64,000 nucleotides of DNA, from NCBI RefSeq assembly GCF_000385135.1, contig NZ_ARQM01000010.1, forward strand, positions 2,108,001-2,172,000. Reading direction: 5' to 3'. The position numbers were made by a program, and so were the translations under genes. Position 1 is the first letter of the stretch, and every line of letters begins with the position of its first letter. Below the pieces are notes generated by a model. It did no database searches. It saw nothing but the letters and a program-made list of their open reading frames with translations, and had not been told where the DNA came from. Below are positions 8,229 through 17,093 of this stretch, one piece after another. Source of the stretch: Promicromonospora sukumoe 327MFSha3.1 (GTDB taxonomy: Bacteria; Actinomycetota; Actinomycetes; Actinomycetales; Cellulomonadaceae).

Positions 8229-8921
8229 TCATGCCTGCTTCTCCGCCTCGCTCTTGAGTGCCTGCAGCCAGATCTCCAGACCGCCCCCGAGCATGCCCGC
8301 GACGGCCTCGTGGTCCGGTCCCTCGAGCGCATCCAGGATCTCGGCGTCCCAGGACTCCTCCGTGTGCACGAGCGTGCCCTCGTCCGTCGCGGTGAACGTC
8401 CACAGGTGGACGCCCTGGTCGATCGTGATCGACTCCCCGACGGCGGGGCCCTGCCAGAGGACGCACACGCCGGGTTCCAGCTCCTGCACGCCGGACGTGA
8501 TCGACAGCGTGTCCGCAGGGGCGAAGTCCGACTCGGGAACGGGCGTGGTCCAGCGGAACCGCGAGTCGGACGCGAGGTCGCCCGCGTCGAGGCGCTCGAC
8601 GGTCAGGACCGCGTCCTGCCACTCGTCCCAGGACTCGACGTCGGTCTGCACGTCCCAGACGTGGTCGAGCGGGGCGTCGATCAGGATGTCGGTCGAGCTG
8701 GTGATGGCGGCCGAGTCGTCGATGCCCTGCCCGGCACACTCCTGGCCGGCGGCCGGCGCCTCGGCGTCCGCCGCCGGAGCTGACGCGCTCGCGGGGGCGT
8801 CGGGTTCGGTGTCGTGGTCCTGCGGCCCGGAGCACCCGGCGGCAACGAGAGCCGTCCCGATCACGGTGGCGAGCGCGGCGACGGTGCGGGATGCGTGGCG
8901 GGGCGTGCTGGAGACGGTCAT
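8229..8921 (-). CDS. SRPBCC/START-like lipoprotein
   Basis: A 230-residue secreted lipoprotein. Seen: basic start, hydrophobic stretch and lipobox LVAAGCSG (lipidated Cys about residue 30), a low-complexity Ala/Pro/Asp/Glu linker (about 33-60), then an SRPBCC-type domain (ILIDAPLDHVWDVQTDVESWDEW, ending in the long C-terminal helix HEAVAGMLGGGLEIWLQALK). SRPBCC proteins bind hydrophobic ligands in a deep cavity; one anchored outside the cell is less common. It follows the multicopper oxidase gene by 59 bp on the same strand, so the two are probably co-transcribed and act at the cell surface. Confidence 0.8.
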   Translation of the reverse strand: MTVSSTPRHASRTVAALATVIGTALVAAGCSGPQDHDTEPDAPASASAPAADAEAPAAGQECAGQGIDDSAAITSSTDILIDAPLDHVWDVQTDVESWDEWQDAVLTVERLDAGDLASDSRFRWTTPVPESDFAPADTLSITSGVQELEPGVCVLWQGPAVGESITIDQGVHLWTFTATDEGTLVHTEESWDAEILDALEGPDHEAVAGMLGGGLEIWLQALKSEAEKQA

Positions 8922-8980
8922 GTCAGTCCTCGGTTCGGGTGGTGGTGCTTCGAGCGGTGCGGATCCGGGCAGCGGGTACG

Positions 8981-10486
8981 TCAGCCGTGGTCGTGCCGTG
9001 CGGCGACGACGCCGACGTCCTGGCCCTCCTCGAGGACGACGAACTGGCCCATCATCCCGTCGTCCTCGTGCTGCAGCAGGTGGCAGTGGTACATGTAGGG
9101 CACGTCCGGGTCGGTGTGGTCGCTGAACCGCATCGCCAGCCGGTAGCCGCTCCCCTGGGCCAGCAGCACGGTGTCCTTCCAGCCGCGCAGGTGGGGTGGG
9201 GGTACGGCGCCGTCGACGGTGAGCACCTGGAACTGGACGTCGTGGACGTGGAAGTTGTGGATGTACCCGTTGTCGTTGGTGACCTCCCACACCTCGACGG
9301 TGCCTTCGCGGACGCCGAAGTCGATGCGGTCCATCGCCATGGACCGGCCGTTGATCTGGTCCGACGCGAGCACGAAGGAGCGCTCGGCCGCCACGTCGGC
9401 GTCGGCCAGGTCGGGCGCCGCGCCCAGCGCCGCCGGCAGCGTGGTCTCGTCGGCGAGCGTGTCGGCGGCGCGGAACCGGCAGATGTCCAGCCGGTCGGCG
9501 AAGCCGTCGAGCCGCCCGGACGCGCCGCCGTAGTCCGGCGACGGGTACGAGCGCAGGTCGACGGTCTCGCCGGGCTCGAACGCCACGACGATCTCCGCAC
9601 GCTCACCCGGCGAGAGGTACAGCCGGTTCGTCTCCCACGGCGCGGCCAGCAGGCCGCCGTCCGTGCCGATCAACGCGAAGGAGCGGTCGTCGGAGAAGCC
9701 GAAGTTGTACAGGCGCGCGTTGGAGCCGTTGAGCAACCGCAGCCGGACGAGCCGGGTGGTGACGTCGAAGTACGGTCCGATGGTGCCGTTGACGAGGATC
9801 TCGTCGCCGATCACGCCGAGCGAGCCCGCCAGCGGGATGCGCTCCGTGAACTGGTTGTCGCCGTCGAACGCCCGGTCCTGGACGATCATCGGCACGTCGT
9901 CGACGCCGTACGTGGCGGGCAGGCCCAGTGCGTCGGCCTCGTCGTCGTCGACGATGAACAGGCCGGTCAGGCCCCGGTAGGTGTGGTCCGCCGTCGCACC
10001 GTGCACGTGCGGGTGGTACCAGAGCGTGGCCGCCGGCTGGTCGACGGTCCACCGCGGCGTCCAGGTCTCCCCGGCTGCCACGGGCTGGTGCGGCCCGCCG
10101 TCCATGGCCGCGGGCAGGTGCATGCCGTGCCAGTGCAGGGAGGTCTCCCGGTCCAGGCCGTTGTGCACGGCGAGCTCCACGCTCTCACCGCGGCGGGCGC
10201 GGATCGTCGGGGCGAGGTAGGTGCCGTTGACACCCCAGGTGCGGGTGGGCGTCCCGTCCTTGAACTGGGTCTCACCGGCCTGGACGCCGAGCGCGAAGCT
10301 CAGCGCCCCCGCGGCTCCGGCCGCGGCCTCGGCAACAGGCGGGATCAGGAGCGGGGTGTCGAGGTCGATCTTTCCCGCGGTGTCCCGCCGGGCGGCCGCG
10401 TAGTAGATCCCCAGTCCGCCTCCGCCGAGGGCGAGCGCCCCGCCGAGGCCGACTCCGAGGATCTTGAGGACGGTGCGTCGTTCCAT
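8981..10486 (-). CDS. Multicopper oxidase (CueO/FtsP type), Tat-exported
   Basis: A 501-residue three-cupredoxin oxidase. Seen: Tat-like start ERRTVLK followed by a hydrophobic helix, and all four copper-binding clusters in order: HWHG, HPHVHG, HNFHVHD and the type-1/trinuclear motif HCHLLQHEDDGMM. This pattern supports four-electron reduction of O2 coupled to oxidation of Cu(I), phenolics or other electron donors outside the membrane. No Met-rich insert typical of cuprous oxidases is seen, so metal-oxidase versus laccase activity stays open. Downstream lies the SRPBCC lipoprotein; upstream, 67 bp away, the split LuxR-type regulator on the same strand. Confidence 0.92.
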   Translation of the reverse strand: MERRTVLKILGVGLGGALALGGGGLGIYYAAARRDTAGKIDLDTPLLIPPVAEAAAGAAGALSFALGVQAGETQFKDGTPTRTWGVNGTYLAPTIRARRGESVELAVHNGLDRETSLHWHGMHLPAAMDGGPHQPVAAGETWTPRWTVDQPAATLWYHPHVHGATADHTYRGLTGLFIVDDDEADALGLPATYGVDDVPMIVQDRAFDGDNQFTERIPLAGSLGVIGDEILVNGTIGPYFDVTTRLVRLRLLNGSNARLYNFGFSDDRSFALIGTDGGLLAAPWETNRLYLSPGERAEIVVAFEPGETVDLRSYPSPDYGGASGRLDGFADRLDICRFRAADTLADETTLPAALGAAPDLADADVAAERSFVLASDQINGRSMAMDRIDFGVREGTVEVWEVTNDNGYIHNFHVHDVQFQVLTVDGAVPPPHLRGWKDTVLLAQGSGYRLAMRFSDHTDPDVPYMYHCHLLQHEDDGMMGQFVVLEEGQDVGVVAARHDHG

Positions 10487-10553
10487 GGGAGGAACTTCTC
10501 GTATCGGCCCAGGTCATCGCGTCGGTAGGAACTACGTAGGTACCCGGTCGGCC

Positions 10554-11705
10554 TCAGTCGGACGTCGTGCCGCCGACCAGGTCGGCGCGGTCCCGCAGCT
10601 GCCTGCGCGAGCTGATCCCGAGCTTGCGGAAGATGTTGCGCAGGTGCGCCTCGACGGTGCGGGGGCTGAGGTAGAGCCGGGCGGCCACCTCGTTCGACGT
10701 CGCGCCGGTCGCGACGAGCCGCGCGATGTGCAGCTCCTGCGGCGTGAGCTCGTCCCGGCTGTGGCCCGACCGGCTGCGCGCCGTCTCGCCGGTGGCGCGC
10801 AGCTCGTCGGCCGTGCGCCGGGCGAACGCCTCGATGCCCGCCCCCGAGAACAGCTCGTGCGCGGTCCGCAGGTGCGGCCGGCAGTCACGCCTGCGGCCCT
10901 CCCGCCGCAGCCACTCGCCGTACAGCAGGTGGGCCCGTCCCCGGTACGGCAGCAGGGGGCTGTCGGCGAGGAGGTCGACGGCCTCCCGGTAGTGCTCCTC
11001 GATCCCGGTGACAAGTCCCCTGGCGTAGGCGGCGATGCCCAGGCCGGTGGTGGTCGCGCTCGCCTCGGTCCGCTCGGTCAGGGACTCGAGCGCGTCGACG
11101 GCGACGTCGTGCTCGCCGCACCGGACGGCGGCCTCGACCAGCTCGGGCAGGGAGAACCCGGCGATGAAGAGGTCGTCCAGGTCGACGGCGCGGCGCGCCT
11201 CGGCCAGCGCGGTGCGGTAGTCGGCCAGGCCGTTGTGGAGGACCGCGCTGGCCCAGTGGACGTTGGCGACGAGCTGGCCCTCGCTGCCCGCCGTGGCGGT
11301 CACCGCCTCGAACAGGGCGACCGCCTCGTCACGCCGGCCGCGCATCGCGGCGAGCTGCACCCGGTGGTAGATGATCTGGGGCCCGCCGGTCGCGTCCGCG
11401 ACGGCCTCCTCCTCGGCGGCGGCCGACGTCGCCCGGTCCAGGTCCCCCGCGAAGGCGGCCGCGGAGGTGACCTGGGCAAGCCCCAGCCGCAGGACGAGCG
11501 GCGACCCCGACGCGCGACCGTCCTTGAGCAGCCACTCGACGATCGTCGCGTGCAGGTCGGGGTCCCACAGCTCGGACGCGAGGACGACCGCGAGCGCCGG
11601 GTGCCGGGTCCACATCGCTCCGTCCGCGCCGTCGAGGGCCTCGCGCAGCAGTGGTACGCCGGCGCGGTGGCCCTCGGCGGCCAGTACGTTCAGGGCGTCC
11701 AGCAC
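10554..11705 (-). CDS. C-terminal part of a split large ATP-binding LuxR regulator (TPR + HTH)
   Basis: This 383-residue frame carries helical TPR-like repeats and, in its last 65 residues, a LuxR-type helix-turn-helix (ELTPQELHIARLVATG, SNEVAARLYLSPRTVEAHLR, NIFRKLGI). It lies in the same reading frame as the upstream ATPase part; only TGA, CCC and GAC codons separate the two. Together they give about 900 residues, the usual length of one large ATP-binding LuxR regulator. A restart GTG at 11705 has no ribosome site. It may therefore be produced only by readthrough, be translated by coupling, or be a decayed gene. Confidence 0.75.
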   Translation of the reverse strand: MLDALNVLAAEGHRAGVPLLREALDGADGAMWTRHPALAVVLASELWDPDLHATIVEWLLKDGRASGSPLVLRLGLAQVTSAAAFAGDLDRATSAAAEEEAVADATGGPQIIYHRVQLAAMRGRRDEAVALFEAVTATAGSEGQLVANVHWASAVLHNGLADYRTALAEARRAVDLDDLFIAGFSLPELVEAAVRCGEHDVAVDALESLTERTEASATTTGLGIAAYARGLVTGIEEHYREAVDLLADSPLLPYRGRAHLLYGEWLRREGRRRDCRPHLRTAHELFSGAGIEAFARRTADELRATGETARSRSGHSRDELTPQELHIARLVATGATSNEVAARLYLSPRTVEAHLRNIFRKLGISSRRQLRDRADLVGGTTSD

Positions 11706-11711
11706 GTCGGG

Positions 11712-13256
11712 TCAGCGGGCGGGCGTCGATGACGCGTGCGCCTCGCGCAGGACGCGGTCCATCATTCCGGTGGCGCGGCCGACCAGGAGGCTCATCTCCA
11801 GGGCCTCGAGATAGCTCGCGCGTGATCGTTCGGGGTCGATGGTGGCGAGGCGTGCGGCGGCGCGCAGCATGTGGGCCGGGCCGTCGCCGTCGCCCGTGCG
11901 GACGAACGCGATGCGCCCGCGCAGCAGGTCGGCCTCGGCCCGCCCGAGCTCGTCGACGATGGTGCCGTCGGCGGCCGTGAGCAGCCCGGACGCGCGGTCG
12001 GCGGCGCCCGCGTCGAGCTGTGCCCGGACCGCGGCCAGGGTTCGTGCGGTGCGCCGGCCGTGGTCCGGCGTCAGCTCCGCGGCGCGTTCGAGGAAGGCCG
12101 CGGCTGCCGCTGCGCCCCCGCGGGCCTGGGCCCGCGAGGCGGAGTCCTCCAGGGCGGTGGCGAGGTCGTCGTCGGGCACGGCCGCGGCCTGCGCGCCGTG
12201 CCATGCGTGCCGGTCCGGGTCGGTGACGGGGTCCGTGACGTCGGCGAGCAACCGGTGTGCGAGACGCCGCTCGGGCAGACCCGCGGTCTGGTACGCCACG
12301 GCTCTCGCCAGCGGGTGGAGGAAGCGGATCCGGGTCCCGAACTCGATCAGGCCGGTGGCGGAGGCGGCTGCTCCGGTGGCCTCCAGGTCGAGGCCGGCCG
12401 CCTCGGCGGCGGGCCACAGCAGCGCGGGGTCGCCGGTCGGGTCGGCGGCGGCGATCGTGAGCAGCGTGCGGGCGTCGTCCGGCAGGCGGGCCAGGACCGC
12501 GGCGAAACCACGCTCGACGCGGTTCGGGGCCGAGGCGGCGTCGGGCTGGGCGAACCCCCCGGCGCGGGGCAGCGCGAGCAGCGCGAGCGGGTTCCCACGG
12601 GCCTCGGTCAGGAGCCGGTCGCGGACCTGCTCGTCGAGCACCTCGTGCGTCTGGGCCGCCAGCAGCGCCCGCGCGTCCGGGTCACCGAGCGGGCCGACGA
12701 CGAGGTCGGGCAGGCCGTCCAGCGCGGTCGCCTCGTCGGGCAGGCGGACACCGAGGACGATCGCGACCGGCTCGGCGGAGACTCGCCGGGCCAGGAACGC
12801 GATCACGCCGGCGGAGTCGGCGTCGAGCCACTGGGCGTCGTCGACCAGGCACACGAGGGGACGCTCGCGGGCTGCGGCCGCGAGCAGCCCCAGTGCGGCC
12901 AGTCCGACCTGGAGGACGCCCGGCGCCGCGTCGGCGAGGCCGAACGCTCCGGAGAGCGCCTCGCAGTGCGGGGCGGGGAGGTCGGCGAGATGGTCGAGCA
13001 GGGGCAGGCAGAGCTGGTGCAGGGCCGCGAACGGGAGGTCGGCCTCCAGCTGCGCGCCGGAGACGCGGACCACGCGGTGTCCGGCGGCCGCGCCTTCGAC
13101 GTGATCGAGCAGCGTGGTCTTGCCGATACCCGCTTCGCCCCGGAGCACGAGCGCCCCGCCCCGGCCCTCGCGTGCTGCGGCGGTCAGCTCGGCCAGGCGC
13201 CGCGCCTCCGGCTCGCGGCCGAACAGCTGACGCGCGGGTGTCGCGGGCGTTCGCAT
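11712..13256 (-). CDS. N-terminal AAA ATPase part of a split large ATP-binding LuxR regulator
   Basis: A 514-residue frame with an AAA/NB-ARC-like ATPase: Walker A GEAGIGKTT (residues 40-48), Walker B LVCLVDDAQWLD (about 134-145), then helical repeats. It stops at TGA (11712-11714) after STPAR, whereas family members continue through TPR repeats to a C-terminal DNA-binding domain; the continuation is present in the same frame immediately afterwards. As it stands this part can bind ATP but cannot bind DNA. ATG at 13256 is chosen; an in-frame GTG at 13289 would add 11 residues. Probable role if intact: signal-responsive activator of the oxidase operon downstream (inference). Confidence 0.78.
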   Translation of the reverse strand: MRTPATPARQLFGREPEARRLAELTAAAREGRGGALVLRGEAGIGKTTLLDHVEGAAAGHRVVRVSGAQLEADLPFAALHQLCLPLLDHLADLPAPHCEALSGAFGLADAAPGVLQVGLAALGLLAAAARERPLVCLVDDAQWLDADSAGVIAFLARRVSAEPVAIVLGVRLPDEATALDGLPDLVVGPLGDPDARALLAAQTHEVLDEQVRDRLLTEARGNPLALLALPRAGGFAQPDAASAPNRVERGFAAVLARLPDDARTLLTIAAADPTGDPALLWPAAEAAGLDLEATGAAASATGLIEFGTRIRFLHPLARAVAYQTAGLPERRLAHRLLADVTDPVTDPDRHAWHGAQAAAVPDDDLATALEDSASRAQARGGAAAAAAFLERAAELTPDHGRRTARTLAAVRAQLDAGAADRASGLLTAADGTIVDELGRAEADLLRGRIAFVRTGDGDGPAHMLRAAARLATIDPERSRASYLEALEMSLLVGRATGMMDRVLREAHASSTPAR

Positions 13257-13332
13257 GGGGCGTAGGTTAGCGAGCGCCACCCGTGCCACACAGCCGCGGC
13301 TCGTCCCGGGCCGAGGCCGTCCTGGCGGCCGT

Positions 13333-13773
13333 TCAGGCCGGCGACACGTACCCCGTGGACCTCACGCCGGGCGGCGCCGTCCGGCGCACGTTCCACCCGT
13401 CGAGGTCCGGGGCGACCCACCCGTCGGCACCCCGTGGCACGGGCAGCACCGCGGGAACGGTGACGCGGTCCATCTGCAGCGTGCCCTCGATGCGCGGCGC
13501 CGCGGTGCCACCCGGACCGGCGCCGGCCTCCCAGCGCACCGTGATGCCCTGCGCCGCGAGGGCCGCCTCGTCGATCACGGCGAGCACGAGCGGCTCGGAG
13601 GCGTCGCCGTAGACGTCGCGCAGCACCGCCGGCAGGGCCTCCGCCGTGGTGGCGTGCAGGTACCCGGTGTCGTCGAACAGCGTGCTGCGGGTCGCGACGT
13701 CGTACTCCCCGAACCGCTCGCACGCCTCCCAGTCGTCGCTGAACGCCACGTGCAGCAGTCGTTCCTCGGCCAT
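13333..13773 (-). CDS. DUF952 family protein
   Basis: A 146-residue protein matching the DUF952 fold: an early HVAFSDDWEA, the signature GYLHATTAEALPAVLRDVYG (about residues 38-57), an inner strand PLVLAVID, and the motif APRIEGTLQMDRV. The family resembles the ADP-ribosyltransferase-like fold but its reaction is not established. ATG at 13773 is supported by a GGAGGA site just upstream. It is divergent to the TetR gene and lies between it and the split regulator. Confidence 0.78.
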   Translation of the reverse strand: MAEERLLHVAFSDDWEACERFGEYDVATRSTLFDDTGYLHATTAEALPAVLRDVYGDASEPLVLAVIDEAALAAQGITVRWEAGAGPGGTAAPRIEGTLQMDRVTVPAVLPVPRGADGWVAPDLDGWNVRRTAPPGVRSTGYVSPA

Positions 13774-13833
13774 CGACCGTCCTCCGTATCCATGAGATCG
13801 CCTTCAATGAAACGGCAACGTATCATTACTGCC

Positions 13834-14523
13834 GTGAGGATCGACGACGACGAGACCGACGCCACAGAGCCCGACACCACAGAGCCCGACAACACAGTGC
13901 CCGGCGCAGCACGCACCGCCGGCGGAGAACCGCGGCGCGGCCCCGGCCGCCCTCGCCGCGAGGACGTCGACGCCCGCCGGGCGGAGATCATCGAGGCCGC
14001 CGTCCGCCTGTTCGCGGAGCGCGGGTTCGCGGGCACCACCATCGAGGCGGTGGCGCTCGCCGTGGGCGCGACCAAGCGGACCGTCTACCGCCACTTCACG
14101 GACAAGACGGGGCTGTTCTTCGCCGCGGTGGAGCGGCTGCACGCCCACGAGCGGCCCGCGGTCCACGACGGCGCGGACCTGGAGGAGCTCGCCACCCGGA
14201 TGGTGCACATCCTGCACGGGGACGACGCCGTGACGCTGCACCGGCTGGTCATCGCCGAGTCGCGCCAGCTCCCGCAGCTCGCGGCCATGTTCTACGAGCG
14301 GGGCCCGGCCCGGTCGATCGAGGTGCTCGCCGCGAGCCTCGCGCCCCAGGGCGACGCCACGCGCGCGACCGCGGAGGCCCTCTACACGCTCCTGCTCGGC
14401 GAACCGCACCGGAAGCGCCTGCTCGGGCTCACCCCTGCGCCGTCCCGCACGGAAGCACGCGCCCACGCGCGCCGCGCCCTCGGCGTCGTACTCACGTGTC
14501 AGACCCACAGGTCACCCAAGTGA
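13834..14523 (+). CDS. TetR/AcrR-family regulator
   Basis: A 229-residue repressor-type protein. Seen: an acidic, Thr-rich N-terminal tail, a basic patch RRGPGRPRRED, then the TetR helix-turn-helix (EIIEAAVRLFAERGFAGTTIEAVALAVGATKRTVYRHFTDK). The C-terminal ligand domain resembles AefR-like TetR proteins (ESRQLPQLAAMFYERGP). GTG at 13834 or ATG at 13807 could start it; TATCAT (13821-13826) ends seven bases before the GTG and would then drive a leaderless message. Its last codons and stop lie inside a 50-bp hairpin. Neighbours suggest no certain target; the DUF952 gene is divergent. Confidence 0.85.
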   Translation: MRIDDDETDATEPDTTEPDNTVPGAARTAGGEPRRGPGRPRREDVDARRAEIIEAAVRLFAERGFAGTTIEAVALAVGATKRTVYRHFTDKTGLFFAAVERLHAHERPAVHDGADLEELATRMVHILHGDDAVTLHRLVIAESRQLPQLAAMFYERGPARSIEVLAASLAPQGDATRATAEALYTLLLGEPHRKRLLGLTPAPSRTEARAHARRALGVVLTCQTHRSPK

Positions 14524-14542
14524 TCTGTGGGTCTGACACGTG
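14493..14542. terminator. Long perfect hairpin between convergent tetR and beta-mannosidase genes
   Basis: CACGTGTCAGACCCACAG (14493-14510) is exactly repeated in inverted form at 14525-14542; adding inner pairs gives a 22-bp stem with one G-T step and a six-base loop (cccaag). The stem includes the TetR stop codon and ends two bases before the beta-mannosidase stop. It has no T-run, so it is best read as a bidirectional terminator or RNA 3'-end stabiliser. Confidence 0.6.
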
Positions 14543-14544
14543 CG

Positions 14545-17013
14545 CTAGGCGGTGGCCACCAGGTCGTTCATCGCGCGCAGCACCAGCCGGTCCGCGAAGT
14601 CGGACACCACGGCGTCGGCCGCCCCGCGGACGACGATCCGCGTGCTCTCGCCGGGGAGCAGGGTGACGAGCGCGTCGTCGGCCTCGGCGTCGGGAGCGAG
14701 CCGGTCGACCAGCAGCGTGGCGTCCCGGACCAGGGTGCGCGCCGTGAGCCGCACGGACCAGCCGTCGTCGGTCCGGCTCGCGTCCACATCGACCTCCGCC
14801 GGGGCGAGCTTCGAGTCGCGCGCCTCGGTGGGGAACCAGTGGCTGACGGCGTCGCCGAGGCGCGCCACGACGAGCTCCGCCGCGGGGTCGCCCGCCACGG
14901 CAACGGCCGCGTCGAGCACCACGCGCTCTGCCGACCGGGGCGCGACGGCGAGCTCCACGGTCGCGGTGGCGAGCACCGTCCCGTCGAACGCCCGGCGCTC
15001 CACCTGGACCGAGCCGGACCACTCGCCGGCGGTGTCGTTGACGGCGGCCAGCACCAGGCCGCCGCCGTCGGGCTGCAGGGTGAGCAGCCGCTCCGCGTGG
15101 GCGTGGCGCAGGGCGTGCAGCAGCGGCTTGCGCCGCTCGTCGCCGTCGACAGCGGCCCAGGAGGTGACGGGCCAGCAGTCGTTGAGCTGCCAGACGATCG
15201 TGCCGGTGTTGTGCGGCGTCAGCGAGCGCCACCACTCGATCGCGGTGCGGACGGCCACGGCCTGGTTGAGCGACATGGCCCAGTGCCACTCGGCCATGTC
15301 GTTCGGCAGCGGCAGGTGGGCGGTGAGGCCGAGCGTGAGCTTGCCGTTCCCGTCGTTGGCCTTCTGGTGCACGATCATCCCCGGCGACTCGGGGGTCAGC
15401 GGGTCGTCGGAGACCGAGCGCGTCAGCGTCGACCAGGTGGGCGGTCCCTGCCAGCCGAACTCGGCGACGAACCGCGGGCGGTACTCGCGGTAGTGCGGCC
15501 AGTCGCGGGTGTTCCAGAGGTCCCAGACGTGGACGGTGCCGTGCGCCGGGTCGTTCTGGTAGGCGTCCCGGTCGGGCGAGAACGGGCTGCCGGGGGTGTA
15601 GGGCACGTGCGGCGCGAGCTCGGCGACCAGGGACGGGAACAGGTCGTAGTAGTAGCCGGCGCCCCAGGTGCGGCCCTCCAGCTTCTCCTGCCAGTGCCAG
15701 TCCTGGTGGCCCCAGACGTTCTCGTTGTTGCCGTTGAGCACGACGAGCGACGGGTGGGCGGCCAGGCGCACGATCGCCTCGCGCGCCTCGGCCTCGAACT
15801 CGGACCAGAGCGGCTCGTCCTCGGCGTAGGCGGCGCACGCGGTAAGGAAGTCCTGCCAGGTGAGGATGCCGCGCTCGTCGCACTCGGCGTAGAAGTCCTC
15901 GGACTCGTAGATGCCGCCGCCCCAGACGCGCACGAGGTTGATGCCTGCGAACTCGGCCTGGGCGAGGCGGCGCGCGTACCGGGCGCGGTCCACGCGGTGC
16001 GGGAACGCGTCGTCGGGGATCCAGTTGGCGCCGCGGATCAGGATCGGTTCGCCGTTGACGACGATCGCGAAGCCGGTGCCGTCCGCGTCGGGTTCCAGCC
16101 GGACGACGGCGGAGCGGAACCCGACGCGCCGGGTCTGCGCGTCGCTGACACCGCTGTCGCCGGTGCCGTCGGCGTCGTCGCCGCCGTCGACCAGCTCCAC
16201 GACCAGGTCGTAGAGCGGCTGCTCGCCGTGACCCCGCGGCCACCAGAGGCGCGCGTCGGGCACCGCCAGGTCGAGCGCGGCCACGCCGTCCGCCACCACG
16301 GCGGTGGCCTCGGCTCCCGCGACCCGGACCCGCACGCGGGCGCCGTCCCCGGACCCGGCGACGCGCGCCGTCACCCGCGCCCGCGGCACGCCGTCGACGA
16401 CGTCACCGGCGACCCGGAGCTCGCCGAGGCGCGCGCCGGACCAGCTCTCCAGCGTCACGGGGCGCCAGATGCCGGAGGTGGCGGTCTCGATGCCCCAGTC
16501 CCAGCCGAAGCTGCACGCCATCTTGCGGATCGCGTTGTACGGGTGCCGGTTGGTGTGCGGCCGGTAGCCGAGGGACAGGCTCGCGGCGTCCGCGTACCGC
16601 ACCGGCGAGGAGAACTCGACCTCGAGCGTGTTCCCGCCCGGGCGCAGGGCGCTCGCGGCGTCGAGCCGGTACGTGCGGTGCATGTTGCGGAACGCACCGA
16701 GCTCGACACCGTTCAGGCGCACCACCGCGACGGTGTCCAGGCCCTCGAGGACGAGCTCGTGGCGGTCGTGGCCGCCGGCCGACCACTCGAAGGTGGTGCG
16801 GTAGGTCCAGTCGGTCAGGCCGATCCACTTCTGCGTCGCCTCGTTGTCGTCGAGGTACGGGTCGGGGATCAGCCCGGCGGCCAGCAGGTCCGTGTGCACG
16901 CTGCCGGGCACGGTGGCCGCGACCGGGCCGGCCGCGCGGACGGCGTCGGGCACGGGTCCGTGACCGGGTTCGACGGTCCAGCCGTCGTGGAGCAGGCGTC
17001 GTTCGACCGTCAT
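14545..17013 (-). CDS. Beta-mannosidase, glycoside hydrolase family 2
   Basis: An 822-residue cytoplasmic-type enzyme with no signal peptide. Seen: N-terminal jelly-roll (TVPGSVHTDLLAAGLIPDPYLDDNE, WTYRTTFEW), immunoglobulin-like domain, TIM barrel with acid/base Glu431 in NGNNENVW and nucleophile Glu518 in VAEFGWQG. It removes terminal beta-mannose from manno-oligosaccharides taken up by the cell. Length and the NGNNEN motif separate it from GH2 beta-galactosidases. ATG at 17013 follows AAGGGA. The palindrome ATCAGCGCTGAT lies 22 bp upstream of the start and suggests LacI-family repression. It is divergent to the HEAT-like gene. Confidence 0.9.
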   Translation of the reverse strand: MTVERRLLHDGWTVEPGHGPVPDAVRAAGPVAATVPGSVHTDLLAAGLIPDPYLDDNEATQKWIGLTDWTYRTTFEWSAGGHDRHELVLEGLDTVAVVRLNGVELGAFRNMHRTYRLDAASALRPGGNTLEVEFSSPVRYADAASLSLGYRPHTNRHPYNAIRKMACSFGWDWGIETATSGIWRPVTLESWSGARLGELRVAGDVVDGVPRARVTARVAGSGDGARVRVRVAGAEATAVVADGVAALDLAVPDARLWWPRGHGEQPLYDLVVELVDGGDDADGTGDSGVSDAQTRRVGFRSAVVRLEPDADGTGFAIVVNGEPILIRGANWIPDDAFPHRVDRARYARRLAQAEFAGINLVRVWGGGIYESEDFYAECDERGILTWQDFLTACAAYAEDEPLWSEFEAEAREAIVRLAAHPSLVVLNGNNENVWGHQDWHWQEKLEGRTWGAGYYYDLFPSLVAELAPHVPYTPGSPFSPDRDAYQNDPAHGTVHVWDLWNTRDWPHYREYRPRFVAEFGWQGPPTWSTLTRSVSDDPLTPESPGMIVHQKANDGNGKLTLGLTAHLPLPNDMAEWHWAMSLNQAVAVRTAIEWWRSLTPHNTGTIVWQLNDCWPVTSWAAVDGDERRKPLLHALRHAHAERLLTLQPDGGGLVLAAVNDTAGEWSGSVQVERRAFDGTVLATATVELAVAPRSAERVVLDAAVAVAGDPAAELVVARLGDAVSHWFPTEARDSKLAPAEVDVDASRTDDGWSVRLTARTLVRDATLLVDRLAPDAEADDALVTLLPGESTRIVVRGAADAVVSDFADRLVLRAMNDLVATA

Positions 17014-17034
17014 GCGGAGAGGTCCCTTCGGCAG

Positions 17035-17046
17035 ATCAGCGCTGAT
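17035..17046. promoter_or_regulatory. LacI-type palindromic operator before beta-mannosidase
   Basis: ATCAGCGCTGAT is a perfect 12-bp palindrome with the central CG typical of LacI-family operators. It lies in the 80-bp spacer between divergent genes. The core CAGCGCTG recurs at 50774-50781 before the GH76 gene. No lacI gene is in the window. Confidence 0.5.
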
Positions 17047-17093
17047 TCGATGCGGACGATACCGAAGCGCACGGCGCGGTAGGGTCCGGGGCC

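Noticed and set aside
11712-11714. Selenocysteine recoding at the in-frame TGA
   Set aside because: The position is a linker in a regulator with no redox role, and no SECIS-like element or sel gene is visible.
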